A stretch of 64,000 bases of DNA from Phialocephala subalpina (GCA_900073065.1 FJOG01000002.1:3326160-3390159); one strand, 5' to 3'. Positions 25,390-36,478 are shown, numbered from the stretch's first letter. The notes: a model not told the origin generated them from the sequence alone. A program made the numbers and translations.

Positions 25390-25773
25390 ATGGGACGACG
25401 TATGAACTTACCACATTTGAGTAGTCAGTTGGTTAAGATATATATTTTAAAATCATCACGATCTCAGAACTTCTTAGATCCCAAGACATTCTTCGCCTGG
25501 ACAGATTGTTTGGCCAAGACGCCGTCGCCCAATTCGCTTCTTTTAAAAGAGCTCTCTAGAACACTGAATTATGGTGCAGCATCTATGAAAATGGGCTTGG
25601 AGAAGATGGAGAAGCAGGAACAAAGACGAGGGATAAGTAAAGAGGAGAGTGAGAATCGTACTAGATGGGCGTTTACTACTGGGACTCTGATTTTCTTCTC
25701 GCTCCAGGGGATGGCATTGTATGGGTTGACGAGATTGTTTGGGGGGAAGAAGGATGAGAGCGGGAAGTTGTAG
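25390..25773 (+). CDS. Small membrane protein, paralogue of the next gene
   Basis: 127 residues, intronless, starting only 32 bp after the F-box stop. A charged amphipathic stretch (MEKQEQRRGISKEESENR) is followed by one hydrophobic segment (TGTLIFFSLQGMALYGLTRL) and a short Lys/Gly-rich tail. It aligns along most of its length with the protein at 26407: DPK/DPR, KEL../IKV.., EQ..GMSEEES/GISKEES, LFGG/LWGG. Unlike that protein it lacks a clear targeting peptide, so its N-terminus may have been lost or rebuilt. Family unknown. Confidence 0.65.
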   Translation: MGRRMNLPHLSSQLVKIYILKSSRSQNFLDPKTFFAWTDCLAKTPSPNSLLLKELSRTLNYGAASMKMGLEKMEKQEQRRGISKEESENRTRWAFTTGTLIFFSLQGMALYGLTRLFGGKKDESGKL

Positions 25774-26406
25774 CATAGAGTGCTTGCCTTTTTGAGCATG
25801 ACAAGATTGGATGAAGCCTACGAGTCAAGAGTCGAAGTTTTGAAAACTTTCAAGCATTGGGCTGAGACCTTTTGCAGTTCTGGCCCAGGGGTGGACGGAC
25901 ATCGAATGGGATTGGACAGGACAGAGGTCTTACATGTGCTTGGTGACTCGCAACTTAATGACTTAGGGTGGAATGAAAACATTACTTATAGGAGTAGAGT
26001 TTGTGTGATCTAGCCAGCATGCTGCTTCTCCTCTCTATTCTAGCTGAAAAAGATGGCATTCTAGGACTTGGCCATAGATTGCCATCTTCCAAACATTAGT
26101 TCCAAAATAACTACGAGACATGATTCTAAAACTTGCAAGAAGTGACATACTTAGCTACCGTTTATAGAGCAGATGGAAGTTCTGTAAAAAGTTGTTCTCA
26201 TTAAGTTGTCAGTTCACCCCTGCATTCTCCGGCGGTATGATTGGTCGAGCAGTCGTAGCGAAAACGGTCACCAACATCTCGTCTCGAGTATCTTAAACCT
26301 CTCTTCTCTTGTGCCTACTCAAACTTCACAACTTCGATTCGAAAGGATGTGAGATCATTCCCTTCAGAACTTCTGAAAATATACATCGAACGCATATCAA
26401 TTCACG
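25774..26406. other. Spacer between the paralogues
   Basis: 3' region of the first copy and promoter/leader of the second. No other gene supported. Confidence 0.4.
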
Positions 26407-26970
26407 ATGTGGTCATCAATGGCACGCCTCACTCTCGCCCGGCGAGCTGTCCTGCCTCGTCACGCGACACGATCAATATCACGACCCCTCACGCTCACGC
26501 AATGCCACTACTACAGAGTCCAACAGACAAGGGCATTTTCCCAAACACCAAAGCCCCAATGGTTCATAGATCCCAGGAAGATCATCAGCTTCGGCGAGCG
26601 CCTAGGTGAACAGCCAATGACTCAATACTCACCTCCCGTGAGGCACCTTCTCATCAAAGTTATCGAGGGTACGCAGAGAATGAAGAAAGTGGTCGAGGAT
26701 GTGGAGCGGGATGAGCAGGAAAATGGGATGTCGGAAGAGGAAAGTGCAGAGAGCACTGCGAATGCCTTCACTCTTCTTGTTATGATTATTATCCTAGGGA
26801 ACATCACATTCATCCAGGGGCTGAGACGGTGGTTGTGGGGAGGGGAGAGTGAGAGTGAGGGATTGGATGGGAGTCTGACAAGTCCGAAATCCGATCAGGA
26901 TGGAATAGAATCTGATATACAAGGCGGTTGGGATAGAGTTAGGGCCTTTAGTAGTGGGGCGGTGGAGTGA
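26407..26970 (+). CDS. Small single-pass membrane protein, probably mitochondrial
   Basis: 187 residues, intronless. The first about 45 residues are rich in Arg, Ser, Thr and Leu without acidic residues, and RAFSQTPKP follows; this looks like a mitochondrial targeting and cleavage region. Residues about 75-115 form a charged helix with VVEDVERDEQENGMSEEESA. A hydrophobic segment follows at about 120-138 (AFTLLVMIIILGNITFIQGL), then an acidic Ser-rich tail. Function unknown. It is the better-preserved member of the tandem pair. Confidence 0.75.
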   Translation: MWSSMARLTLARRAVLPRHATRSISRPLTLTQCHYYRVQQTRAFSQTPKPQWFIDPRKIISFGERLGEQPMTQYSPPVRHLLIKVIEGTQRMKKVVEDVERDEQENGMSEEESAESTANAFTLLVMIIILGNITFIQGLRRWLWGGESESEGLDGSLTSPKSDQDGIESDIQGGWDRVRAFSSGAVE

Positions 26971-27930
26971 GAATTCGCGGCGACGATGGACATTGAGCGC
27001 AGATCAGATGGTATGACTTCGTACCAGATGCTGGCTTGGGTACGGAAACTGTTTGGAGCATTGTTTTGGCTGATCGATGCCTTGGCTTGAAGCACGAAAC
27101 TCGCAGGATTATCAGGAGTGAGGACGACAATCGAGTACACACCTTAAACGAAAAGTTACCTCTTGAACTACCATGCTTCTGTCATATCTCTCACACTTCG
27201 ACCAGTTCTCTTTCAATCTCGACCGTGTCAGTTTCCAAGACCGAGAGGCATTCATACCCTTCTTTCTCGACGGTCGTCCTAGATTTGAATATGGCCGTGG
27301 TATCAAGAAAGCCTTCAGGACTCGGGACAGGCGATTCGAGACGGTGAAAGCAACGGGAGTTCGAAAGGAAATTGTGGTTCTTTTGGAAGCTTTTTATTGC
27401 GTTATCGGGCCACAAATCAACAATGTTCAAACCCTGATCGCATCTTAGCCTCAAGACACCCTTCCAGAAACTTCATGTGTTTGCCTCTCTTGATATAACG
27501 CAGCTTCCCTTTCTAGTCATTGAACAATGTCTTCAGATCATAGCTCTACATTCAGCACCTCGCATGGGAATGAAACACAACCAATCAATGGCCATCATTA
27601 CCCCTGAATATTCACTGGGAATGACTTGACGGATATTTATCCGAAAGCACGGCGCAATATATTGCCCGAAGAGTACGTACGGCTCCAGAACCGGGATCAG
27701 ATCTGGCCTTTAAAACCGAGCTTTACGAAGGATAGCACACATTAACATCAATTTTTGCTTTCCATTGCTGTCTAGTAAGATTTTAGTGCCCCTGTCATCT
27801 TTGCTGACATCTTGGCGTTGAGGGAACTCAAATCTACATATAAAATTCACCTTGTCTTATCTCTCTCGTTCTCATCATAATTCTCTTTACCCCTTCGGTC
27901 TTGGATTTTTCTCGTTTGAATCTGCACGAT
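26971..27930. other. Spacer upstream of the FAD monooxygenase
   Basis: No supported gene. The last about 200 bp before 27931 contain a C/T-rich leader. Confidence 0.4.
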
Positions 27931-29448
27931 ATGGCGCGCAACTTCAGAGCCATAATCGTTGGTGGCTCCGTAGCAGGACTGACATTGGCCCACATGTTCG
28001 AGCAAGCGAACATCGATTATGTACTCCTCGAAGCACGCGATATCATCTCTCCTCAACTTGGGGCATCGATTGTAATCATGCCAAATGGTGCAAGGATATT
28101 AGATCAGATGGGATTGTATGAGGAATTAAAGAATACAATCATGACACCGATGGCCAAATCTTTTATCCGGAGGTCAGACGGGAGGTTGGTCACGAGCAAT
28201 GAGTGGCCAAAGCTTGTTGAGGACAGGTGAGCCTTTCGAGATCCTATCTGAGAATAGATGTTGACAAGAGGACAGGTTGGGATATATCTGTGGTATTTGC
28301 GAACGAATGCAATTTCTGAGGTCGATGTACGGCCAGCTAAAGGACAAGTCGAAGGTCCGGTTGAGCAAGAAAGTTAGCTCTATCCAGCATAACGAGGATT
28401 CCGTCACTGTCAAATGCCAGGATGGGACTGAGTTCACAGGTGATATTGTGATTGGAGCAGATGGTATTCATAGTCGGACCAGAAAAGAGATGCAACGATA
28501 TGCGAAGGAGACGGGTCCTCCAGGTCTCATGGATGAGGACGAATCACGTAGATTCAGGCTCTCTTATCACTTGAACTTCAAACTAACCATTTCCCAGGCA
28601 TAACAGCAGAATACAATTGCTTCTTCGGTATTGCCCAAAACATGCCCTCTCTCGTTCCCGGCGACGGCCACACCTCAACGGACGTCGACCACTCCAGTCT
28701 CCTCTTCGTCGGCCATCACGGCCTCCCCCAGTTCTTCTTCTTCTCCAAAATGCCACAAAAATACATCGGCGCCTCCAACATACCTCGCTTCACCAAATCC
28801 CAGTTGCAAGACCAAATCGAAGAGTTCAAAGATTTTAAAGTCACCGAAGAAGTGACGCTTGGAGATCTGATGCAGAATACGAAAAGTTTGAGTTATTTTG
28901 CGTTGGAGGAGGCGAATCATGAGCATTGGAATTTTGGGAGGGTGGTTTGTTTGGGGGATGCGATTCATAAGATGACGCCGAATTTGGGGCAGGGTGGGAA
29001 TCAGGCGATTGAGAGTGCGGCGGTGTTGACGAATGTTTTGCTTGATTTGCTTAAATCGAAGGATGGGAGTGAGAAAGTGCCGATTCCGGAGCTACAAGCA
29101 ACGTTGCTCCAGTACCAAAATATTCGACAAAAGCGTGCAAAGAAATTTGTAGACTTGTCGGGAATGTTAACGAGGACTGATGCGCTGGCTACCCTGAGAC
29201 ATGTGTTGAGATTCTTGTATTCAGAACCATTGAGTGGAGAAATTTTGGCAGGTGAGTTGGCAGGCGGTGAAGTAAATGCAGTATAGACTAATGAGAAAAC
29301 AGATATTCAGACTGAAATGTACCATACAGCGCCATCTCTCAATTTCCTGCCTTTGCCAGATAGGACCAAAGACAATCAGCTGTGGATCGAAGGGACGAAG
29401 AGAGCGAAAGCCAGAAAGGATGTCCCCTTCCCGCGGTCGAGATTGTAG
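27931..29448 (+). CDS. FAD-dependent monooxygenase, PaxM/salicylate-hydroxylase-like
   Basis: Four exons (27931-28226, 28276-28547, 28598-29251, 29303-29448) with introns of 49-51 bp give 455 residues. The FAD-binding start is IIVGGSVAGLTLAHMFEQA, then LLEAR and ASIVIMPNGARILDQMGLY. The middle motif VIGADGIHSRTR and the C-terminal CLGDAIHKMTPNLGQGGNQA complete the flavoprotein hydroxylase fingerprint. The pattern is close to fungal meroterpenoid/indole-diterpene oxidases of the PaxM type, which epoxidise or hydroxylate a lipophilic substrate with NAD(P)H. No prenyltransferase, terpene cyclase or synthase lies in the window, so the pathway is unknown. Exon 4 is added over a GTGAGT/ACAG intron; without it the frame would stop at 29286. 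It converges on the rhamnogalacturonase gene, with 239 bp between stops. Confidence 0.9.
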
Positions 29449-29687
29449 GTTAGTCTCCGAGGACTCCCATCTCAGAACATAGGGGAAACCCAAGATGTCC
29501 CTGCCAAGATAATATGTAAATATACTAGACATGCATAGTGCAACATCATCAAAGACACTAGATATATACAGCTCATACAAATCCATACTTACAGAAGAAG
29601 ATATATGCTCCACTTGCTGCTTCTCAAGTCCCCTTCCTCCTTATATCCAGAAATGGTTCCACAAATTTGTCAGCCGATCCTTTCATC

Positions 29688-31864
29688 TTAACCACCAAGC
29701 AACTTGCTCGCGGGTGTAGCACCAGGAAAAAAAGTCGTTGGAATGGGTGGGATCGGGATGCTTGACGTCAAAGCAAACCCGGCTGTGAGATCATTCGGCA
29801 TCTTGGGATCGGATGCATACCCGGATCTGTTTTCATCAATATTGAGCACCAGTCGCCACTAACTCAAGGCAATCTGGAGAGTTAGGAGAACCCACGGCGC
29901 AGTATTAATCGTGGACGTGACGACCGCATACCCCGAACCACTTCCAGCTTTCAAACACGCACCGCTTCCATACGCATTCTGACCTACTCACTCATCAGCA
30001 CTTTCACTCCCTCATTATCCTCACCCTTTCCAACCAGAACACTCACATTTCCAAACAACACTACTCCCACTCTCAGTCCAAACACTAAACCCCTCAACCA
30101 CAATCCCCGTACACGGAACTTTATCCGGACACAACACCTGCACCGGGCCCCTCTGCACCCCATTCGAGCAAGTCCCCCTCCAATCCCTGAACGTGATATC
30201 CTGGTACAGGACCCCATATCCAGTAGCTACTTTCTGACTAGACCAATCGGCGTTTAGGTCGAGGGTGTAGGCGTTTGAATGACCGAGGAAGGATTCGAAG
30301 GTGCAGTTTTTGACGGATCCGGAACCGCCGCGGGATTTGAGCATGTACATTTGGTTGGAGTTCTGGGTATAGATGTTGCGGTAGTGGATGTTGGATATCG
30401 CTCGGAATTTGTTAGTATGTTGAAAAGTGAGAAAGAAGATCTGGATATACCAGTATCTGAGCCTAAGCTGCCCATTGCGCAGCCTCCAGACCAGTTGCAG
30501 TAGATGTTCTCGATGAGCATGTTACTCGCTGGACTCTGTTTGCTCTGTTAGCGTTGTGTCCTTCTCTCTACTCCTTTCTATGAACTTCTTTGTTTCTTCG
30601 AAAATTGTGCAGCAAAAGTCCTTTTCGTCCCAATGTCAAGACATTCACTTGCTGCATAACAAAGACCTGAGCCAATACGAAGCCAGAGCGGATCACTAAA
30701 ATGTCCGCAGACGCTCCGCTCCGACCGAGATGTGCAACGAAACTCAATCGATGTCCCAGTTGCAGGGAGGACTTTCAAGCCATTACACTTGTGTATCCAC
30801 TGAGGAGCTAGGCAAGAATGAGAAAGGCTTACGGCCCTGGAGTGCCCGCAGATCGTCCGCTCCAACTGAGATGTGCAACGAAACTCGTCAATGCCCTACT
30901 CTGTGGCAGGACTTCGAGCTCCCTCCACGTAATACAATACTTCAACCGCTAAGTCTTCACTCTTTACCCTTCTTCTCGCAAAGCAAAAAGAGAAAGAAAA
31001 GATCACGTACCTTAACAGTAACACACTCATCCCTATTCGTAACCTCCACATCATGGACATGAATGTTACTCCCCCAAATATCAATCCCATCCAATCCACC
31101 TTCATTTCCACCTCTAATAATCATATTATACACCTCTCCGTCCGAACAAGTATCCATAATGAGATGGAACGCTCCGGCATCGACGAGAGCTAAATCGTGG
31201 ATGGAGAAATCGGTGACTTTGGTTAGGCGGATGAGGCGGGGGCCGTAGTTGCCAGCTGGTTGAAAGTTAGATTTGGGGAAGGGAAGGGAAGAGGAAGGAG
31301 GGGAAGAGGAAGGAGGGAGAGTACCGGCGTGAAATGTGTATCCGTATCCCTGCATGGCGCCTTTGGAGGTGCTGCTGTAGAATTCGAAATCACTCGTGCT
31401 TGAAACGGAAATCATGTGTCCTCCTCCTGTTCTGAGCCACAAAATTTCATCAGCTATTCCTCTCCATCTCAGTCAACAGCGAGGGGAGAATGAACTCACC
31501 CCACCCGATAGATGATCCCATCAAGCTGCAAAGCCCAGCTCTTACCTCCACTCAAAGCAGCCCAAGTACTCATTCCATAATCTCCGGGTGGGATATATAC
31601 TATTCTCATCAGCACTTTGTCTTGAATGCCTCATGCTAGGAGCTCACCTGTTCCTCCGTTCTTGCAAGCAGCAAAGGCAGAAGCGATCGGTGGTCCGATA
31701 TCAGACGTCTTACTCGCCACGCCACCATAGTCGAGCACATTGCAAACTTTTGATCTCTTCGAGGTCCTGCTTGTTGTTGGACCGACTGAGCCTGAGAGCT
31801 GTGCTGAGATGGGAGGAAGGAGTGTGAAGACAGCGGTGGCGAGTGAGTGGATGAGTATCTTCAT
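29688..31864 (-). CDS. Secreted rhamnogalacturonase (GH28)
   Basis: Eight exons (31864-31648, 31599-31500, 31431-31325, 31255-31011, 30535-30451, 30400-30047, 29983-29896, 29826-29688) give 444 residues. A signal peptide ([21 protein letters not shown]) precedes [15 protein letters not shown], a start typical of fungal rhamnogalacturonases. The right-handed beta-helix core has [20 protein letters not shown], the NRDECVTVK catalytic region, and [19 protein letters not shown]. The protein ends in a Pro-rich [17 protein letters not shown]28 rhamnogalacturonases cut the alternating GalA-Rha backbone of pectin outside the cell. Six introns are 48-69 bp, but the one at 30536-31010 is 475 bp and carries repeat sequence (listed separately). 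The intron at 31256-31324 is an almost pure pyrimidine tract on the coding strand. Confidence 0.93.
30536..31010 (-). repeat. 475-bp intron of the rhamnogalacturonase with a duplicated repeat
   Basis: Donor GTACGT ends exon 4 and the acceptor AAACAG opens exon 5, placed by restoring the family sequence TVK-SPASNM. Inside lie two copies of a block of about 60-70 bp (about 30705-30770 and 30845-30912). They share GCAGA..GTCCGCTCC, GAGATGTGCAACGAAACTC and GGCAGGACTT-like ends. The reverse complement holds the GTTGCACATCTC core also found at 15.2, 32.8 and 33.8 kb. The other introns of this gene are 48-69 bp. Confidence 0.75.
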
Positions 31865-32439
31865 ATCAAACACAAGAATAAACTGCTGGTCAAGAGTAGG
31901 CGAAGAGTAATGCAGAAGGGAAGGTAGGCTTGACAATCGAAGTCGGGTCGAGACTTATCTTCTAACTCAAGTGAAAAGTTAACACAGGCTGGACTGAAGT
32001 CGTGACTCTCGGAAGAGATGTCGTGGAGATGCAAGCATGTTTCGTCGGCGCCAATATCAGATCCGGTTCCTTTAACCATATTAGCTGACGATATGATTCT
32101 TCCCCCATCAATACAATATGGACGACGAATCGGTACATATCCTTTTATTAAGCTGCCATTTCCTGTTGCGGCATTGGAGCTGTAGACCCGATACCGAGCA
32201 ACACCCCGCATTTCCCCAGAGGGACCTTCGGGACGGGCTTGATGATATGAGCTTAATTGCACGTCGTCTCATGTAGAGTCACATCATATGCATCTCTCTC
32301 TCTCTTCGGGTAGCGACTCCTGCATTCCACGTAGACGGCAGAGCAGATTGGACACTTGTCCCGCCGGCTCTTGACCACAATATATTACCCTGCCTCATCC
32401 GGATCATTACCCCAGATTCTGTGCTAGATTCGGTAAGTC
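31865..32439. other. Promoter side of the rhamnogalacturonase gene
   Basis: Upstream region; no supported gene. Specific sites not claimed. Confidence 0.4.
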
Positions 32440-32462
32440 ACCGCCCGAAACAAACATTAAGG

Positions 32463-32651
32463 TCAAAAGATATTTGAATTGGCCAATCGTACTTGGTCCA
32501 GCCTCCCCGACTTCCCCACATTGTAGGAATGGGCCAGGGAGAGTTGGCTGTGAATGCGCGAGACCACAACATCCAAGGTAACATATGAGACAGCCAGAGA
32601 CAGAAGAGCAACAATAGTGATTCCAATCAGAAACAGCACCGCAGGAGGCAT
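32463..32651 (-). CDS. Possible small signal-anchor protein
   Basis: 62 codons from an ATG near 32651. One strong hydrophobic segment directly after the start (MPPAVLFLIGITIVALLSLA) is followed by a soluble tail. It could be a small secreted or membrane protein, or a chance frame. No family recognised and no introns needed. Confidence 0.25.
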   Translation of the reverse strand: MPPAVLFLIGITIVALLSLAVSYVTLDVVVSRIHSQLSLAHSYNVGKSGRLDQVRLANSNIF

Positions 32652-32756
32652 AGGCAGTCGTAGTTTATATAAGCAAAACAAGCATCGAAAGAAGGAAGTC
32701 AGATTCGAATGCCTCCTCGATCGGCGTGTCCTCAGGTGCTATTGCACGTGCCTCAA

Positions 32757-32778
32757 AGCTTTTGTTGCACATCGCAGA
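32757..32778 (+). repeat. GTTGCACATC repeat copy
   Basis: TTTTGTTGCACATCGCAGAA matches the dispersed core, with TCTC changed to TCGC. Confidence 0.5.
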
Positions 32779-34212
32779 ATCTGCATTTTGGACGGGGGTT
32801 GAGCTTCAGACGGTCTTTGTCATGGGACAGTTTTCGGTTTTGGATGGTGTTGGATGATCGCAAATTTTGGACGGTTCCTTGCTCTGATTTGGTCTCGAAG
32901 CGAGTTTTGCTGCTTCCACGCCCCTTCGATTCTGATCAGCCACCTCATGCCTTGACAAAAGGATGGGATTCAGAACGTGGAGAAATCTATAAAAAGGAAG
33001 GCTTTTAATGTTCTGTATCTGGAGATAATGGGCCATTAGGTGAAAAAGAGGGTTGAGGTTGTAGTGATGAGAAGCACACAACATAAAATTGTAGTCATAC
33101 ACCTACTGACTCGTCTGTGGAAAGATACAATCACACACCCCCTGACGCCGTTCCTCCTCTGTGACGAAGAACTTTCCGCCACAACCCACTCTTTCCTTTC
33201 CCAAATAGACTCATCCTCATTTAACCTTCCATCTCATAATAAAGTGTACTAGAACTCATCTCTTCGTTGTCTTACTAACTTCCAAAATCACAGAAATAAG
33301 CTCAAAGTACCTTCCATTATAAAATAAAATAAAAACACTCCCCAGACATCAATCTATCACTTCAAACATTTAACATCACTCTTTCCCTACACTACCCTCA
33401 CAATGGACTCGAACAAACCATCTTCACACCTCGTCCCAATAGCTTGAAGTCCCATCCCCAAATCACTCCTCCACCCACAAATCCATCCGACGACCCTATG
33501 AGGACGACGACGATATGTAATATTCGCCATCCAGGAACAAGAATAACAAGAACATCCGGAGGATACTACCATTAAAAGAAGAAGTGCTTTGAAACACCCA
33601 TATGCCCTCTCCAAGACTGAGTCCAAATACACAAAAAAATATATATATTATGCAAATCTAGAAAATTCATCTGCTGTACATCGCAGGGAAGGGAGCCCTT
33701 ATATATGAATCCCTCTCTGAAAGGGATTCTGATGAATGAGTCACATAAGAAGGTTTTCGCTCGGTCCCAGATTTTCTCTGCGGCCACCATCCCAGAACAA
33801 GTGTAGAGATGGAACGATAAGAATTGTTGCACATCGCGAAACGATTTTCCGAGACTCGGTTCGATTTGATACGTTGCGGTTTTCTCTTGCTCCTTGCGCC
33901 TTGCGCCTTGCGAGCACAAAATCGAAAGGCAGGGATGAAGAAAGAGAAAGGAGGGGGAGGGGGGGGAGATAGACTTGCATCATCTTTTGACAGCCGTGGC
34001 TAAAATCTCACTTCTTCGTACTTCGTTATGATCTGTTCAAAATCAGCGTTCGTCTACAGCGTCTTTGTAGCCGATCGAAATCTAGAAGCATCTCTAAGTC
34101 TACTCTAATTCTAATTCTACTTCTACCTTCTCTTTATATCTATGACTGGGTACTCTACTCCATCCTATGCTTTCTCCTCTATCTATATCTTCATTTCTAT
34201 TTCTATACGCAT
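32779..34212. other. Intergenic stretch
   Basis: No supported gene apart from the repeat copy at 33823. It contains a short GCGCCTTGCGCCTTGCG repeat near 33896 and an A-rich tract near 33635. The 3' region of the histidine-phosphatase gene lies just below 34213. Confidence 0.4.
33823..33842 (+). repeat. GTTGCACATC repeat copy
   Basis: ATTGTTGCACATCGCGAAAC matches the dispersed core and shares the TCGC variant with the copy at 32757. Confidence 0.5.
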
Positions 34213-35046
34213 CTATAGCTTCGCACTCTCCTCCCCCACACTCCCATGCCCCTGACTCTGATACCCCGCCTCCCCCCACTCCCTCTCAGCACTATCCCTC
34301 AACCTTCTCTGCTCATCTTCTGACAGCGGCTTTTCGGTTCCCAGTCGTCTTATTCTCGAGTCGGTGGTTTCTTTCAAGCTGGCTCGCTCGTCCGCCAGAG
34401 TAGAATCGATGTATTCGTACGATCGGAATTCCGTGTTGGCCCATCCAGTACCCGTGAATTTGTCGTTGCCCTCCCAATCTTCCGTGAAGTAGTGTAAAAA
34501 TCCGCCATGTGTTGTAACTACGATATGGGCTTCTCCTTCTCCTGGATTGTTGTTTATCCACTCTTGTCCTAATTCACGGAGGATTTTCCGAGCTTCAAGA
34601 GCCCGTGCCTCAATCGCAGAAGAAGCCGGACTCCATTTCCCCCTCTTGCTGTTCCACCCGTCTTCTACTCGATGTAGATCCACTGTTCCTCTGTATTTCC
34701 CCTCCCCAAACTCTTCTGCAAGTTTTGAAGGATCGGAGCCTGTGTCGCAGGGTAAATCACTCGTCTCCTGTAATTCCGGCAAAGCGAGGATTTTGAATTG
34801 TTCGTATTCATCACTCGGAGGATGGATCAGGGTTGGGAATGAGAGGAGGGTTGTGTAGATTGTTCTCCGCAGAGGAGAAGCGACGAGATGGGTGATGACT
34901 GGTGTATGTGGGAAGTCGACTGCTAGATGGCGGCATTGTCCTTCGCCTAAAGGTGTCAAGGAAGGATCGGGGAGTTTGTGATTCTCGAGGTTGAGGTTGT
35001 GGAAGCCTTGGGCGTGGCGGATGCAGTGGATTGTTATTTTGGCCAT
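34213..35046 (-). CDS. Histidine phosphatase (phosphoglycerate-mutase-like)
   Basis: 277 residues, intronless, starting at an ATG with no better alternative. The RHG-type start is IRHAQGFHN, with Arg10 and the phospho-accepting His11. The second Arg pair is in ASPLRRT (60-61). Glu in LPELQE (about 91-94) is the likely acid, and the second catalytic His180 is in VVTTHGGFLHYF. All core residues of the branch-2-like histidine phosphatase superfamily are present. Fungal relatives are small cytosolic phosphatases of unclear substrate. The last 60 residues are charged, with Gly/Ser at the end, and are not part of the fold. Confidence 0.9.
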   Translation of the reverse strand: MAKITIHCIRHAQGFHNLNLENHKLPDPSLTPLGEGQCRHLAVDFPHTPVITHLVASPLRRTIYTTLLSFPTLIHPPSDEYEQFKILALPELQETSDLPCDTGSDPSKLAEEFGEGKYRGTVDLHRVEDGWNSKRGKWSPASSAIEARALEARKILRELGQEWINNNPGEGEAHIVVTTHGGFLHYFTEDWEGNDKFTGTGWANTEFRSYEYIDSTLADERASLKETTDSRIRRLGTEKPLSEDEQRRLRDSAEREWGEAGYQSQGHGSVGEESAKL

Positions 35047-36478
35047 CTTTGTCGTTCTTCGAAATATCTCGCGTTGGATTGCTGTCTTGTGTTGGCAGAT
35101 GTGTTCGTTCGAGATGTCGTTCGAAATCTCCAGAGATGCAGTGCTCGATGGTGGGGTAGTGGGGTCGATTTTCGATGACGCTGTTCCGCGCGAATCTATC
35201 TGTCCACGGTAACAAAACTCTCTAAAAAGAAAGAACTTAAGAAATCTATCTACCTCTATAATCTATATTCTATGAGAAGAAGTAGGACAGAACAAGTAAA
35301 CTGTACGACTTCGTACTTGTACGTAGACATGACTCTTACTCTTACTCTGGTTCCGTAATCGCATTACAGACGCTGATCATGTCGCACGAGCGAAAGCTAG
35401 AATTTTCTTTTGGGACCGGGCCGATGACAAGCACCTAATGGAGAACGCCAATGACGTTTAAGAAGTGGGAGGCGTGGGGAGAATTTGTGGATTTCATGGA
35501 AGGTTCGCCGATATCTGGTCTTTTGTTGGGGAAGTACTCGAGATGGATGAGGGAACGTGTGACGAGGTTGATGTTCTCGTGAGAAGTGAGGGGTCGAGAA
35601 CCGCATCGCGACTCATGCGTTGCTCACCTGATCACTGCCGTGGTCTTGGGGTATGCTGTGAGTGTTAACAGAGATGACTATCGCTGCGAAATGCTGGTAG
35701 TTGGCTCGAATGTTGGGTGTCTGATTTTGAGATGCGTTTGAAGGAGGAATGGTAACAGAAGAGCAGTTTGGGATGGAGGTAGAATGTCAGTCCGCTAGCA
35801 AGTATCTCAAGACGAAAAGGGTAATCACGTCACGAGGTACACTTTAGGAAGGAAATACACCGAAGCAACTCCATAGGAGCAAGTACAGAGTTTGGGAATT
35901 CGGTTTCTATTCAAAGGGTATATGGCTGGCTCTACTCTGCCTACTCGCTCTGTACAATCAACTTTCCTCCTGTTGTTCCACCCCTCTCTTCCCCTCCCTT
36001 CGGCTCTGCATCTCCATCTCTCATCTCTGCTCTCATCCATTCAAAGTCTCCCACCTCAGAAACCCACCACAACAGTAAACAAAAAAGTCCCAATATTTGG
36101 GAGGAAAACGCCCCTAAACTCCAACCCACGCCGAGCCTTCTCGCGCACACAATTGACTCTCCTTAGTCAACGGGGCGAGATAGGCTATGAATATTGGAAA
36201 GAACAACGCCGGCAATGAAAAAGAACTCCTCCATCTATGTTTACTCGTGATCCGGTTTTCGATGATGTTATGTACTCGTACACCGTCGCATATGTAATGT
36301 CTCGAAAGGCGTGCAATGACATGCACAAACGATCCCATTCGTGAGGATCAGGTTCTAAAATATCTGTGGGTTGAATCGAAGCGTGATGGTTGTGTTTTGT
36401 CGTAATTATGTATGTACTTTGCTGTCCTGTTGGTCCTCGGCGCTGGTGGATGTGGGTTTCTCTGCTGGTGATCCTCGT
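35047..36478. other. Intergenic between the phosphatase and the glycosyltransferase
   Basis: No supported gene. Contains leaders, C/T-rich tracts and small chance open frames. Confidence 0.4.

Noticed and set aside
28597..28968. Overlapping frames on both strands within exon 3 of the monooxygenase
   Set aside because: Shadows of the real exon, which is fixed by the flavoprotein motifs on both sides.
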